From positions 248,001 through 312,000 of the forward strand of contig NZ_CP094378.1 of assembly GCF_030643785.1 (NCBI RefSeq): DNA of 64,000 nucleotides, written 5' to 3'. How positions within the stretch are numbered: position 1 is the stretch's first letter; each line of letters opens with the position of its first letter. The translations under genes were made by a program, and so were the position numbers. Source of the DNA: Coxiella-like endosymbiont (GTDB lineage Bacteria; Pseudomonadota; Gammaproteobacteria; Coxiellales; Coxiellaceae). This document shows positions 1 to 8,830 of the stretch, in pieces. Under the pieces are notes generated by a model that worked only from the letters and a program-made list of their open reading frames with translations, was not told where the DNA came from and searched no databases.

Positions 1-142
1 ACATTTCTGGATTTATATCTTGAATGAAGTCCACACGAAGCTCTATAAAATCAGTCAGATTTTGAGCTTTCTCGAGTTGCAATAAAAACGATTCGAAAGT
101 TAGCCCAATTACTGAGACACAGATTTTTAAGTTGCTCAACAT
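1..142 (-). CDS. aroD: 3-dehydroquinate dehydratase type I, N-terminal part (cut by window edge)
   Basis: Reading on the minus strand from an ATG at 142 gives 47 clean codons to the window edge. The start MLSNLKICVSVIG and the following TDFIELRVDFI match the first and second beta strands of type I dehydroquinase, where the E-x-R-x-D group lines the active site. The enzyme dehydrates 3-dehydroquinate to 3-dehydroshikimate in the cytoplasmic shikimate pathway. The ATG overlaps the stop of the hemC remnant by a few bases, so the two were one transcription unit. The catalytic Lys and His lie outside the window, so intactness cannot be judged. The family call rests on a short N-terminus. Confidence 0.6.
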   Translation of the reverse strand, partial: MLSNLKICVSVIGLTFESFLLQLEKAQNLTDFIELRVDFIQDINPEM

Positions 143-643
143 TTTTGTTTTAATTCCGTCAATATCGAATTAGCGCCTTGCTTTAAGAGTTCTTGAGCAG
201 ACTGCAAAGAGTTTGCGCCTCTTCGGATTTGTGCCCTTAACCGTTAGTATAGAGAACCAAAGAACCCTATGGATTTCCTATCATAGCAGAGAGAGAAAAA
301 TCTTCGTTATTGAAAGATTCCATACGCTGCAATGGGGGTGAAGCAATCGCCGCCGAGTTTGTAGTTAACAGCTTGTTCTGAAATTACAAATTTCCGTGTT
401 TTTTATCATCGAGGGGTTTCAATAAGTCATGAATTTGGGTATCTTCCTTTAACGAAGAGATCTTTCCCGCCACTTTGGGCTAATGACCTTTTGTTAGGGG
501 GGTCGTCTTCCGTGGTTCCACCCGATGATAGTGAAATGAATGCTAAGATTATTTTTTTGAAGTTGTTGTTTTACAATTTCTGCTTGCCGCAGTGCCAATG
601 GACTTTTCCGGCTGGTAATGGTGATTTTTCTTCTACTGATCAT
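136..643 (-). pseudogene. hemC: hydroxymethylbilane synthase remnant with internal deletion
   Basis: HemC polymerises four porphobilinogens into hydroxymethylbilane in heme synthesis. The ATG (643-641) shares its A with the TGA of the upstream acyltransferase gene. The N-terminus reads ISRRKITITSRKSPLALRQA, the family's opening strand and helix. After a frameshift near 530 it continues SLAQSGGKDLFVK, matching the conserved GGKGLFxKE. The next recognisable part is already the third domain: LGGDCFTPIAAY, carrying the Cys that binds the dipyrromethane cofactor, then IGNPYGS and a C-terminal AQELLKQGANSIL. Only about 508 bp remain against about 930 bp for the family, so roughly 140-150 residues, including most of the catalytic middle, are gone. 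In-frame stops are also present. Confidence 0.75.
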
Positions 644-1533
644 CAATCGTTTGTACGACTTAGTTTATCTAACAATAAATCTTTGCGTTCCCAAAGCAAA
701 TTTAGCCATTGCTGGAAATAACGACGAAAATCACGATCTTCATAATAATCACCGATAAGATCAGCAGCTAAAGGTAACAATTCATAATGAACGGTAATAG
801 TAGAATGGTCACCGCGAAAATATTTCCATAAGGTGAGTGGTTGAGAATAATGGATGGTCACATTTAAAATTCCACTCAATTCCTTTTGCAATTCTTTTAT
901 AACAATCGCAATCCCACCCGATTTCGGCTTTAACAAATGCATATAAGGAGAAGATTGGCGTTGCTGCTTAGCAATTGTAAAACGAGTACCTTCTACAAAA
1001 TTCATTACTGTGGTTGGGAATTCTTTAAATTTTTCACATGCTTTTTTTGTGGTTTCGATATCTTGTCCTTTCAATTCTGGTTGTTTGCGAATTGCCTGGG
1101 GGGAATACCGGCGAACGAAAGGATAACCTAAAGACCAGCAACTCAGACCGAGTATAGGCAAGCTCCATAGCAGCTTTCGTTTCATAAAAAATTTAATGAC
1201 GGAAATTTTATGACCGAATGCGCGTCCAAGCACTAATATATCAAGCCAGGTTTGATGATTGCTAATTAAGAGATACCATTTATTAGGAGAAAGATTGCCT
1301 TCGCCTTCAATTTTCCAGCGATGACGGCGCACACTTAGAAATTTACTAGAATTAATGGCCCAGAGAGTAGGAAAGAATAAAGCAATTTTCATTACCGCCC
1401 GATACCAAGATTTAATCGGCATGAGTCGAGCTAGAAGACCAAAAATAAGCGCAAGTACTCCTAAGATAAAAGAAGGAATGATATAGAGAAAAATAAGAAA
1501 AGCTCCTAACGGAAAATTAAAGAAACGCCGCAT
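643..1533 (-). CDS. PlsC-type acyltransferase (lysophosphatidate acyltransferase family, YihG-like)
   Basis: An intact 296-residue inner-membrane acyltransferase of the 1-acylglycerol-3-phosphate acyltransferase superfamily, moving acyl groups onto a lysophospholipid. A hydrophobic segment at about residues 10-35 is a membrane anchor. The catalytic NHxxxxD box is NHQTWLD at residues 92-98 and the substrate-binding EGTR is at 181-184, preceded by FV. The N-terminal anchor, the late EGTR box and the length resemble the YihG branch rather than short PlsC. It lies 3 bp downstream of the exported-protein gene and its stop overlaps the hemC start, so it sits inside a minus-strand operon. No frameshift or stop is visible. 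The acyl acceptor cannot be told from sequence. Confidence 0.85.
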   Translation of the reverse strand: MRRFFNFPLGAFLIFLYIIPSFILGVLALIFGLLARLMPIKSWYRAVMKIALFFPTLWAINSSKFLSVRRHRWKIEGEGNLSPNKWYLLISNHQTWLDILVLGRAFGHKISVIKFFMKRKLLWSLPILGLSCWSLGYPFVRRYSPQAIRKQPELKGQDIETTKKACEKFKEFPTTVMNFVEGTRFTIAKQQRQSSPYMHLLKPKSGGIAIVIKELQKELSGILNVTIHYSQPLTLWKYFRGDHSTITVHYELLPLAADLIGDYYEDRDFRRYFQQWLNLLWERKDLLLDKLSRTND

Positions 1534-1536
1534 TTG

Positions 1537-2127
1537 CTAAATCATCCTTATTCTTAAAACCCCATTTCTTCTTGAGTAGCGCTGTTCTTTAATTGGCTGG
1601 CTGGCTTGTTGATAAACATCGCCGACTTTTAGTTGAGCTTGAGGTTTGAAAATACATTGGTATTGATTAGATGCCTTACAATTGGCGTAACCACCTAAAT
1701 TTTTACTCCACTTCCTGCCAGTAGGTTGATATACAAGCAGATTGTATTCCAAGGTGATGGGGAATGTCATTTTTTCGTTAGAAGCATAAGCATAAAGGCA
1801 AGTGATATTTCGTAGGTTTACCTCCTGCCATTGGGTCCATAAAAATTTATCTATATGAGTGGCAAAGGAAGCCGCATAACTTAGCCAACCGTTTTTCGCA
1901 AACCAAACCATTTTCGGAGAATCTTTTTGAAGATCGCTTATTTTGGGGCAACTGAGATAACCAGAGGGCAATCCATTGGTAGGTGTTCGGAATTCTGGGT
2001 TTGCGGGACTACTATTTGCGGGACTACTACTACTATTTGCGGGACTACTATTTGATGGGGAAGCCAGCACTATTTGGGAAAAGACAGAAAAACCAACGAT
2101 ATAAAGGATAGCAGATAGTAATTTCAC
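1537..2127 (-). CDS. hypothetical exported protein with PANSS repeats
   Basis: A 196-residue protein with a clear signal peptide (MKLLSAILYIVGFSVFSQIVLA), probably cleaved after A22. Next comes a low-complexity stretch in which SSPAN/PANSS units repeat about three times, then a globular part starting at GYLSCPKISDL that holds several Cys residues and Trp-rich segments. I do not recognise the family with confidence; short exported proteins of this shape occur in Coxiella and Legionella. It is the first gene of the minus-strand unit leading to the acyltransferase, 3 bp away. The repeated 15-bp DNA unit behind the PANSS stretch (about 2005-2055) suggests slipped duplication in a tolerant linker. 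It looks intact. Confidence 0.6.
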   Translation of the reverse strand: MKLLSAILYIVGFSVFSQIVLASPSNSSPANSSSSPANSSPANPEFRTPTNGLPSGYLSCPKISDLQKDSPKMVWFAKNGWLSYAASFATHIDKFLWTQWQEVNLRNITCLYAYASNEKMTFPITLEYNLLVYQPTGRKWSKNLGGYANCKASNQYQCIFKPQAQLKVGDVYQQASQPIKEQRYSRRNGVLRIRMI

Positions 2128-2339
2128 GACAAAATACTCAGTTTAATTTTTGTTTATGTATTATAAATCTATATGCTCCAGGATTGAAGCGGGAACTCCT
2201 AAAAAATGAGAAAACATTGAAGTTCCTCGGGGTTTTATTTATGCTGTCCTCGTGAGATTTTTACGATTATACTCTTGTTAGTTTTTAACTCCTCTTCTCC
2301 CATCTATTTTCCTCGAAGATAGCTAATTTTTTAGTATAA

Positions 2340-3640
2340 CAGATATTCATTTTGATCCATTTGATACATGTGAAAGCAAAAAGAGTATTTTTCCTTTCAT
2401 TATTAATTTAAAAACAGCCCCTGTAGATCAATGGACTGTCATTTTTGAACAATATGAGCTAAAACGTTATCTACCTATGGTCCAAGATACAGATCAAGAT
2501 ACAGATTAACCTCTTTTAAAGTCGATACTCAATGGATAGAAAATCCTAGGAGCACAAAATTAGCCTTCTTTTGTGCTCTCCTGATAAGCGACTATCTGGC
2601 GCATGATTACAAAGAGAAATATACACCCTATTCAGGGGATTCCTCCTTTAAAGGATATCAATTTTTTGTGCAGAAAACGACGCAGTTTTTAACAAATGAG
2701 TTCCACACTACCTTTCAAAAAATGCCCATTTATTTTGCTATAGGTAATAATAATTCTTATGGGGAAGACTATTATTCCGAATCGGAAGGAGATTTTTATA
2801 GTGATATGGCTAACCTCTAGTCGATTTTTTTGATGAGCGCGCGGCGTGGATCAGGCGAGTTTTCTTTTCAAACCCTTCCCTATACGGGTTATTATAAAAT
2901 TACGCCCCGGATCTCCTAAATAATAGAATTTTAGTATTAAGTTCCGTGTTTTTTTCGGCAAAAGCTTAGCTCAGAGCCCCCGGTGTTGCGGCTGCCCCGC
3001 TCAGGAGGAGTTAAAATGGCTGCAACAAATACTTTCCCAAGCAGTTCTCCAACATCATCCGGGTTTGGTTGGTATTTTCATATTCCCTTTGGAATTGGTG
3101 TTTATAAAACGTTGAATTCGGGAAAGACAACGTCTTTATGTCAACCTGATGATCTACGACAATTTCTCTCTTTTATATCTGAATATAGTTCCGTGATTAA
3201 TGGCATCTTCAGATCTCATCTTCATATGGACGGGTTTTCTCTAGTAAGAAATAATTTAAATGAAGAAATTTTAAAGAAATTTTTGATAGCTACATTCCTG
3301 CAATAAGTCCGAGATTTGGCAATAATTTTGTATTTAAAGTATTTTCAATACGATGTCAGCAGTTTTATGTAGTTAATTTTCATACTTATTATTTGCCTAT
3401 TAATAAAAATTTGCCTATTAATAAAAATATTTCTTCTGCCGATCAACATTGGCAAATTTTATATAGTTTTAACGAAAAATACCAACTTCAGTGTACGCAC
3501 TGTTTATTAATTAACGGAATGGAAAAGTTGGAGCGAACCAATCCATTAGTTCAATTCTATAAAGAATATTATACAACGGGTACGGACAGACAACCTATCG
3601 AAAGAGATCTAAGCGCACGCTCTTATTTCTTCCTGCGATT
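2340..3640 (+). pseudogene. secreted metallophosphoesterase remnant
   Basis: Fragments in changing frames, in the right order, fit a calcineurin-like (sphingomyelinase-type) phosphoesterase. LAHDYKEKY, then PIYFAIGNNNSYGEDYY (the GNxD/GNND metal site, with N where D is usual), then a middle piece with W-Y-F-HIPFGIGVYKTLNSGK matching the HIPPG metal-histidine segment, then GIFRSHLHMDGF matching the GHxH segment, then a C-terminal FYKEYYTTGTD. In-frame stops and several frameshifts separate the pieces, and the clean stretches at 2983-3306 and 3393-3677 are only local. The 3' end runs into the tdk remnant, which suggests a deletion joined the two genes. The substrate of the ancestor cannot be told. 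Confidence 0.6.
3392..3427. repeat. 18-bp perfect tandem duplication
   Basis: Two adjacent copies of tttgcctattaataaaa plus one a, at 3392-3409 and 3410-3427, inside the phosphoesterase remnant. It duplicates a PINKNL hexapeptide in frame. Confidence 0.95.
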
Positions 3641-4095
3641 GGGTAATCGTGATGGAGAAAGTAAAATCAGTACGTGAGTTGGTTTAAAGGCCGAAGTTTA
3701 CACATTTCAGACAGAGAGGAACTTATTTGCAATTATTTCTGCTAAATTAAAAACAAATCCAAATATTCGTTGTATTTTAGTCGATGAAGCTCAATTTTTA
3801 AAAAAATTACAGTTGAAAGAATTAGCTTTAGTGGCCGATGAATTAAATGTTCCCATTTTAGCTTATGGGATTCGCGCCGATTTTCAAGGCGAATCCTTTA
3901 AGGGCAGCCTTTATCTTCTGGTATGGGCAGATCTTTTAATCGAAATAAAAACTATTTGCTACTGTCTGTGGTCGCAAGGCTACAAATGAATTTACGTATT
4001 GATGATGAAGGGAATACTGTTCGTTGAGAGGGAAAGCAGTCGAAATTGGCGGTAATGAACGCTTTTTTGGTTAGGACAAGCCTCTATAATTGCCT
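3640..4095 (+). pseudogene. tdk: thymidine kinase remnant
   Basis: Thymidine kinase salvages thymidine to dTMP. The frame after the TGA at 3675 reads VGLKAEVYTF, then IRCILVDEAQFL (the Walker B-like DE of the family), VPILAYGIRADFQGESFKG (the lasso/substrate segment) and IEIKTICYC, where the first zinc cysteines should sit; one is still visible. After a frameshift it ends EIGGNERFFWLGQAS, matching the C-terminal GGxxRY zinc motif. The N-terminal Walker A part is missing and seems to have been lost where this gene now abuts the phosphoesterase remnant. In-frame stops at 3675 and near 3986 rule out a full product. Confidence 0.8.
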
Positions 4096-4176
4096 CAGCT
4101 GAAAATTTTCTGGTCTACTATAATTGAAGTATAAATAACTACATAAAGGACTTTACAAAAAGAAGTTAAAAAAGAA

Positions 4177-4340
4177 ATGCCTCGTTACAAACGGGGAAAG
4201 GCTCATAGTAGTCCTAAACACGAAAAAGTAAAAAGTCGAAAACAAGCAATCACCATCTACTTGTCGAAAGTGCGTAAAAAAGGGAGTTAAAGTTCCCAAG
4301 AAAGCGCAATCGCGACAAGCCTGTGCACATTTCTTCATTT
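4177..4340 (+). pseudogene. small basic protein (DUF6496-like) with a frameshift
   Basis: An ATG at 4177 starts MPRYKRGKAHSSPKHEKVKS, followed by RKQAITIYLSKVRKKG, then a TAA at 4288-4290. Shifting frame there continues VKVPKKAQS. The RKQAIAIALSEARKxGAKxPKK pattern is typical of a family of very short Lys/Arg-rich bacterial proteins of unknown function (DUF6496). The frame change falls in a g/a-rich spot (aaaaaagggagttaaagtt). Its 3' end overlaps head-on with the DUF326-like remnant. The family match is recalled from pattern alone. Confidence 0.5.
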
Positions 4341-4612
4341 TATCATCCCCGATAGTTTCGCAGGATTGGGCACAAGCTTCACAAAATTCGGCGCAAGTTT
4401 GGCAGATGGATTTTTAAAATTTAGAATTGCACGTCATAAAGTCAGCACTTGTTTGACAGATTTGAATACAGTCCATCATCATACGTAGGTGGCTTTGGCT
4501 TGGTTCAGTGTGCTTACCACCTTCCTGAATACAATGGTTGTATAATATTTTGGCATATATGGCGACAATCCCAATAAGTTTTAATATAACCTTCTCTTTT
4601 TTCCTGATTCAT
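4270..4612 (-). pseudogene. Cys-rich four-helix-bundle protein (DUF326-like) remnant
   Basis: The minus strand has a strong ribosome binding site (aaggaggtcttt) just before an ATG at 4612. The product starts MNQEKREGYIKTYWDCRHIC and further on shows ICQTCAEFCEACAQSCE and KKCAQACRDCAF, the spaced-cysteine helices of the DUF326 family, some of which bind copper inside four-helix bundles. Two or more stops (near 4515 and 4420) break the frame. The intact ribosome binding site over a broken gene suggests fairly recent loss. Metal binding of the ancestor is inferred from the family only. Confidence 0.65.
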
Positions 4613-4689
4613 AAAGACCTCCTTAAATTGTCTCTCATTTAGTTACAGTTATCCGTTAACGATAACTTCCCAATTGGGGATGTAAGACT

Positions 4690-5246
4690 TGACCGGACAT
4701 ATATAGAGATAGAATCAGCTGAGACCAAAAAAATGTAACAGCAACCTCCTTGGGTTCCCACTGCCCGACCTGTTGTGGGAACGCTGCTAGCAAATTCTTG
4801 GATTGGCTGAATTATTCACCAAGATATCAATTTTTTTAAACTTTTAAGTGGTATCTTTTACCACTAATTGGCAAAAAGCAGGGTCAGCTATATTTCCGGA
4901 CAAAAGAAGGCATTTTCGTCCTTTTGATTCAACTGCTTTCTGAGTGGCAGCGGAATCCTTATGTTCATTGAGGTAGGTGTAATTACTATATCCGCACCTT
5001 CAATATCAAAAGCGACGGCAACGGGAGCGGCCGATGCCGCTATCACCTCCAGTCCATCACCTCCAGTGATATATAGATAGCTACTTTGTTGAGAAGTTTA
5101 TCACTGCCTTGGTAATCAGGATCTTGGTATTTAGGACGAGGAATCATTTTGGACTCAATTCTGAGTTGAGTTTTTTGCTTCTTGGTAGGGGACCCCCGCC
5201 TGCTTGCTTTAATTTTCGCTCGGGGGGTCACAGCATTCTTTCTCAA
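4690..5246 (-). pseudogene. short-chain dehydrogenase/reductase remnant (general stress protein 39-like)
   Basis: From an ATG at 5246 the minus strand reads a Lys/Pro-rich lead, then QLRIESKMIPRPKYQDPDYQ and SDKLLNKVAI, the distinctive N-terminal extension of the YhdF/YdaD-type NAD(P) dehydrogenases. The TGxxxGIG cofactor loop is scrambled by a 14-bp duplication (5042-5067). Other frames continue AAPVAVAFDIEGADIVI, ESKGRKCLLLSGNIADPAFC and KKIDILVNNSA, the last being the NNAG motif. The catalytic YxxxK part downstream is not recognisable, so the 3' half is lost. Confidence 0.7.
5042..5067. repeat. 14-bp tandem duplication
   Basis: atcacctccagt occurs at 5042-5053 and again 14 bp later, disrupting the nucleotide-binding loop of the SDR remnant. 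Confidence 0.9.
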
Positions 5247-5390
5247 TATCTAGAGATTAACTGTACCTCAACAGAGGAAAGGGATCAAGTAATACGAAAT
5301 AGTTGCCACATATTTTTACAGTTCTTCACAGCTATTCTTCTAAATACTTTTTCTATATAATGCTCTCTTAATTTAGTCGGAGAGCACTTT

Positions 5391-6718
5391 ATGGTGGAAC
5401 CGGCATTGACTGTGTCGATGATGAATTCAAAAAGCATTACTTACGATTATCCCGTGCAGCCTTGGGATGTTTATTTCACTGCTTCACTCTTTTTCTTCTT
5501 CGAATGCGTGCAGCTTAATATGTTTAATGTGTTAGGTCCTGATTTAATGCGTGATTTTCATATTAGGGCTACCTGTTTAGGCCATCTATCAGCAAATTAT
5601 TTTTATGCCAATGTTCGTTTTTCTGTTTCCTGCTGGGATGCTCTATTCAATCGAGTATCGACGCGAAAAGTAATCATTTTAGCTATGGCAGCTAGCATAG
5701 TTTGTACGTTTGGCTTCGCAGTTTCCACATCGATTTGGCAGGTGACCCATGTCGTTTTGTTACCGGAATTGCGGGATCCTTTCTGCTTATTAAGCAATGT
5801 TTGCTTAGCTTCCGATGGTTCGAGCCTCGTCAGATGGCTTTAGTTATCGGCTTGATCGTGACTCTGGCTATGATCGGAGGAATGGTTGCACAACCCCCCT
5901 TTTTTACCTTGCTGACGGATGCCCTGGGGTGGCGAATGACCCTACTCATCGACGTTATGCTCTTGTTGATTGTCTTATTAATGAAAGATTTCCCTCGGGG
6001 GTTAGGACAGTCTTTTTCGAGAGTATCAAATGCATTTGCACGGCCTAGGTTTTTGGCGCGGAGTATTGTGGCGAACTGTAAAAAACAGCTAAAATTGGTT
6101 AGGTGGTCTGTATACTTCGTTAATGAATTTGCCGATTTTTTGCTAGGTGCTATGTGTGGAAGCCTTTAATTTAGTTCAAATTCGAGGGTTGGACACGCGA
6201 GTTGATGCTTTTTTTGTAACCTCTATGCTGTTTAGAGGCACTATTATTTTGGTGCTCCAGTAGTGGGATGGTTGTCAGATAGAATCAAATGTCGGCGAAC
6301 ACCTATGATGGTGGGCGCTGTTATTGCGTTACTTCTAATTTTATTATTGATGTATTTACCGAATTTATCATTGCTAGCCTTATTAATTATTTTTTTGGGA
6401 CTCGGATTTATTACTAGTACACAGATTGTTAGTTATCCTTTGATCGCTGAAAGTAATCCCTTGGCTCTAACTGGCACTGCGGAGGGCATGGGCTTCCGTC
6501 TTGATTATGTGGGGGGTTACGCAACATCTATTTGCACGACTAAATGGAATGGCAATGGGCCACATCAGATTGTTAACCATGTGCTTTTATTTTTATCCAG
6601 CGATTACCAATTCGCGCTGGCGATTATGCTGCTGGCTTTTATATTAGGATTAGTCATGGCGTATTTATCTAGGGAAACCTATTGCATCTCTTATAAAGAA
6701 AGACAAATACAAAGATGA
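5391..6718 (+). pseudogene. major facilitator superfamily transporter, decayed tandem copy
   Basis: Pieces in three frames (5391-5843, 5702-6169, 6263-6718) line up in order with the intact transporter directly downstream: NMFNVLGPDLMRDFHIRAT against NMFDAISLPLMRAFHIQAT, then IVTLAMIGGMVAQPPFFTLL, then GWLSDRIKCRRTPMMVGAV, then YLSRETYC at the C-terminus. The two are therefore tandem paralogs, and this one has at least three frameshifts. The final TGA at 6716-6718 overlaps the ATG of the intact copy as ATGA, so the pair arose as a translationally coupled unit. Substrate unknown. Confidence 0.85.
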
Positions 6719-8031
6719 AAGAATCTCTAATTAATTTTGATAATTCTCTTAAGCTATCAGAGTCAGTTCCACATACCAATCTTTGGCAAGCTTGGGTGGT
6801 ATGTTTGTCGGCATCTCTTTTTTTCTTTTATGAATTTATTCAGATGAATATGTTTGATGCAATTAGCCTTCCACTAATGCGGGCTTTCCATATCCAAGCA
6901 ACTCAATTAGGGCAATTATCTTCTTTTTATTTTATCTCAAATGTTATTTTCCTTTTTCCAGCAGGCATGTTACTCGACCGATATTCCACCCGGAAAATAA
7001 TTTTGTTCTCACTCAGCGTTTGTATTTTAGGCATTACCGCTTTTGCGCTAACCACTTCATTATTTTCCGCTTGCATTTTTCGCTTTTTGATGGGTATTGG
7101 AAGTGCGTTTTGCTTTTTAAGTGTCATACGCTTAGCTACACGTTGGTTTTCTTCCACACGATTGGCTCTGGTTACAGGCGTCATTGTGACTATGGCAATG
7201 CTAGGAGGAATGGCAGCGCAAACACCTCTTACCTTATTAGCAGAGGCATTAAATTGGCGAAAGGTTTTATTAATAGATGCGGCTTTTGGCTGCTTAATTT
7301 TTTTGATTATTGCGAGTGTTGTGAAGGATTTCCCTCATTATTATCTCGAACATCATCGTGTGGAACGTCAGCAAATTAATGATATTGGTTATTGGAAGAG
7401 TATGGGGTTAGCTTTTTTAAAATTACAAAATTGGCTAGGTGGAGTATATACTTGTTTAATGAATTTGCCTTTATGCTTGTTGGGAGGAATTTGGGGCATA
7501 TTATATTTAAGTGATGCGCATCACGTTCCCAAAATTGAGGCTACCTATATTACGAGTATGTTATTTATGGGAACTGTCGTGGGTGGACCTCTAGTAGGGT
7601 TTTTATCTGATAAAATTCGTTTACGAAGATTGCCGATGTTAGTAGGTGCTGTTTTATCGTTAGCCTTAGTGTTAGCAATTATAGAAATACCCCATTTATC
7701 ATTCTTTTCTTTGCTTATACTATTTTTGGCAATGGGTTTAACCACTAGTAGTCAAATTATCGGATATCCTACAGTCGCTGAAAACAGTATATCCGTAATA
7801 ACAGCTATGTCAGTCAGCGTTGTTAGTATTACTACTATGGGTGGACAGGCGATCTTCCAACCCTTATTTGGCCGTCTCATGGATTTACATACGATTTATT
7901 TTCATCATTCAATGGGTGTTTACGTGGCTTCAGATTTTCACTGGGCTATGTTGATTTTACCTATCGGATTTTTAATCGCTCTAGGTGCTGCTCTTTGTTT
8001 ACGAGAAACTTATTGTCGTTCTCGCAATTAA
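6715..8031 (+). CDS. major facilitator superfamily transporter, intact copy
   Basis: 438 residues with about 12 hydrophobic segments, an inner-membrane secondary transporter. The MFS motif between segments 2 and 3 reads LLDRYSTRKI (D-R-x-x-x-R-K), and its counterpart between segments 8 and 9 reads GFLSDKIRLRRLPML. The N-terminus is cytoplasmic, with WQAWVVCLSASLFFFYEFIQ entering the first membrane segment. It keeps an open frame while its upstream tandem paralog is destroyed, so it is probably the selected copy. The ATG lies inside the stop of that paralog (ATGA) and no strong independent ribosome binding site is visible. Similar proteins are multicopy in Coxiella; the solute is unknown. Confidence 0.85.
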   Translation: MKESLINFDNSLKLSESVPHTNLWQAWVVCLSASLFFFYEFIQMNMFDAISLPLMRAFHIQATQLGQLSSFYFISNVIFLFPAGMLLDRYSTRKIILFSLSVCILGITAFALTTSLFSACIFRFLMGIGSAFCFLSVIRLATRWFSSTRLALVTGVIVTMAMLGGMAAQTPLTLLAEALNWRKVLLIDAAFGCLIFLIIASVVKDFPHYYLEHHRVERQQINDIGYWKSMGLAFLKLQNWLGGVYTCLMNLPLCLLGGIWGILYLSDAHHVPKIEATYITSMLFMGTVVGGPLVGFLSDKIRLRRLPMLVGAVLSLALVLAIIEIPHLSFFSLLILFLAMGLTTSSQIIGYPTVAENSISVITAMSVSVVSITTMGGQAIFQPLFGRLMDLHTIYFHHSMGVYVASDFHWAMLILPIGFLIALGAALCLRETYCRSRN

Positions 8032-8067
8032 TAAAGGAAAATTAGAATGCCGACTGGCATAGAATAG

Positions 8068-8830
8068 AAAGACTTTTATTTCGCATTAATCTTATTAATA
8101 GTAGAAGCCCCGTAGGCAGTTTTTTAGGTAGTTTATTTGGTGTTGATGGGGTGGTAGTTGTTCTAGTTCCTGTATTATTAACAATTTCACCCTTTTTCTA
8201 TGTGGCCCATAGAGCTGTTATGCATACTGCGGTCGGAACTTCTCTCGCTTTGGTCGTTCCCAATGCTTTTCTCGCTGCGCAGCATCAGTACAAAATGGGT
8301 AACTTTTATTTTCCATTATTGAAACAATGGGTGCCTTTTGTGATTGTGGGAGCTATTATGGGAGTTTCCATAATGAAATTTATTCCCAATACGTATTTAA
8401 AAATTTTTTTCTATTTGTTTATATGCTGTCTTTCTATATTTTTTTTTGAAAAAAAGAAAAAAGTGATGCAAAGTTGGGCTAACCTCAGGGGTTGTGGGAA
8501 TGCGTATAGCAGGAATATTAATCGATAGATTTTTAGTTTTGTTAGAAATGGGTGGGGGAACTTTTAGTGTGTCTCTTTGTAAGTTTTATAATTATCCTTT
8601 AAAAAAATCCATCGCGTTTGGATCAACTACTAGTATTTTTATTAATTGTATAGGACCAATTGTATAGGGACATCGGAGTTATTATCAGTGGGATAGGAAC
8701 CCACTGTTGCGGGGGCGGCCCCTTATTCGCTGGGGTTTGTGAATATTCTGGCTTTTATCTGCGTTCTACCTACTATCGTAATTTTTTTGCCTCTGGGAGT
8801 TAAGCAGCCAATCGCTTATCAATAAACCGT
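8068..8830 (+). pseudogene. TauE/SafE (TSUP) family permease remnant
   Basis: The translation contains VGSFLGSLFGVDGVVVVLVP, equivalent to the G-x-x-S-G-x-x-G-x-G-G-G opening repeat of TSUP permeases with glycines lost, then HTAVGTSLALVVPN, then VPFVIVGAIMGVSIM, and after a frameshift KKSIAFGSTTSIFINCIGPI, the second repeat. Frameshifts and stops occur near 8520 and 8670. A 14-bp duplication (8644-8668) lies inside. TSUP proteins carry sulfonates, sulfite or similar anions; the solute of this one is unknown. Confidence 0.7.
8644..8668. repeat. 14-bp-period tandem duplication
   Basis: aattgtatagg at 8644-8654 is repeated at 8658-8668 inside the permease remnant. Confidence 0.85.
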
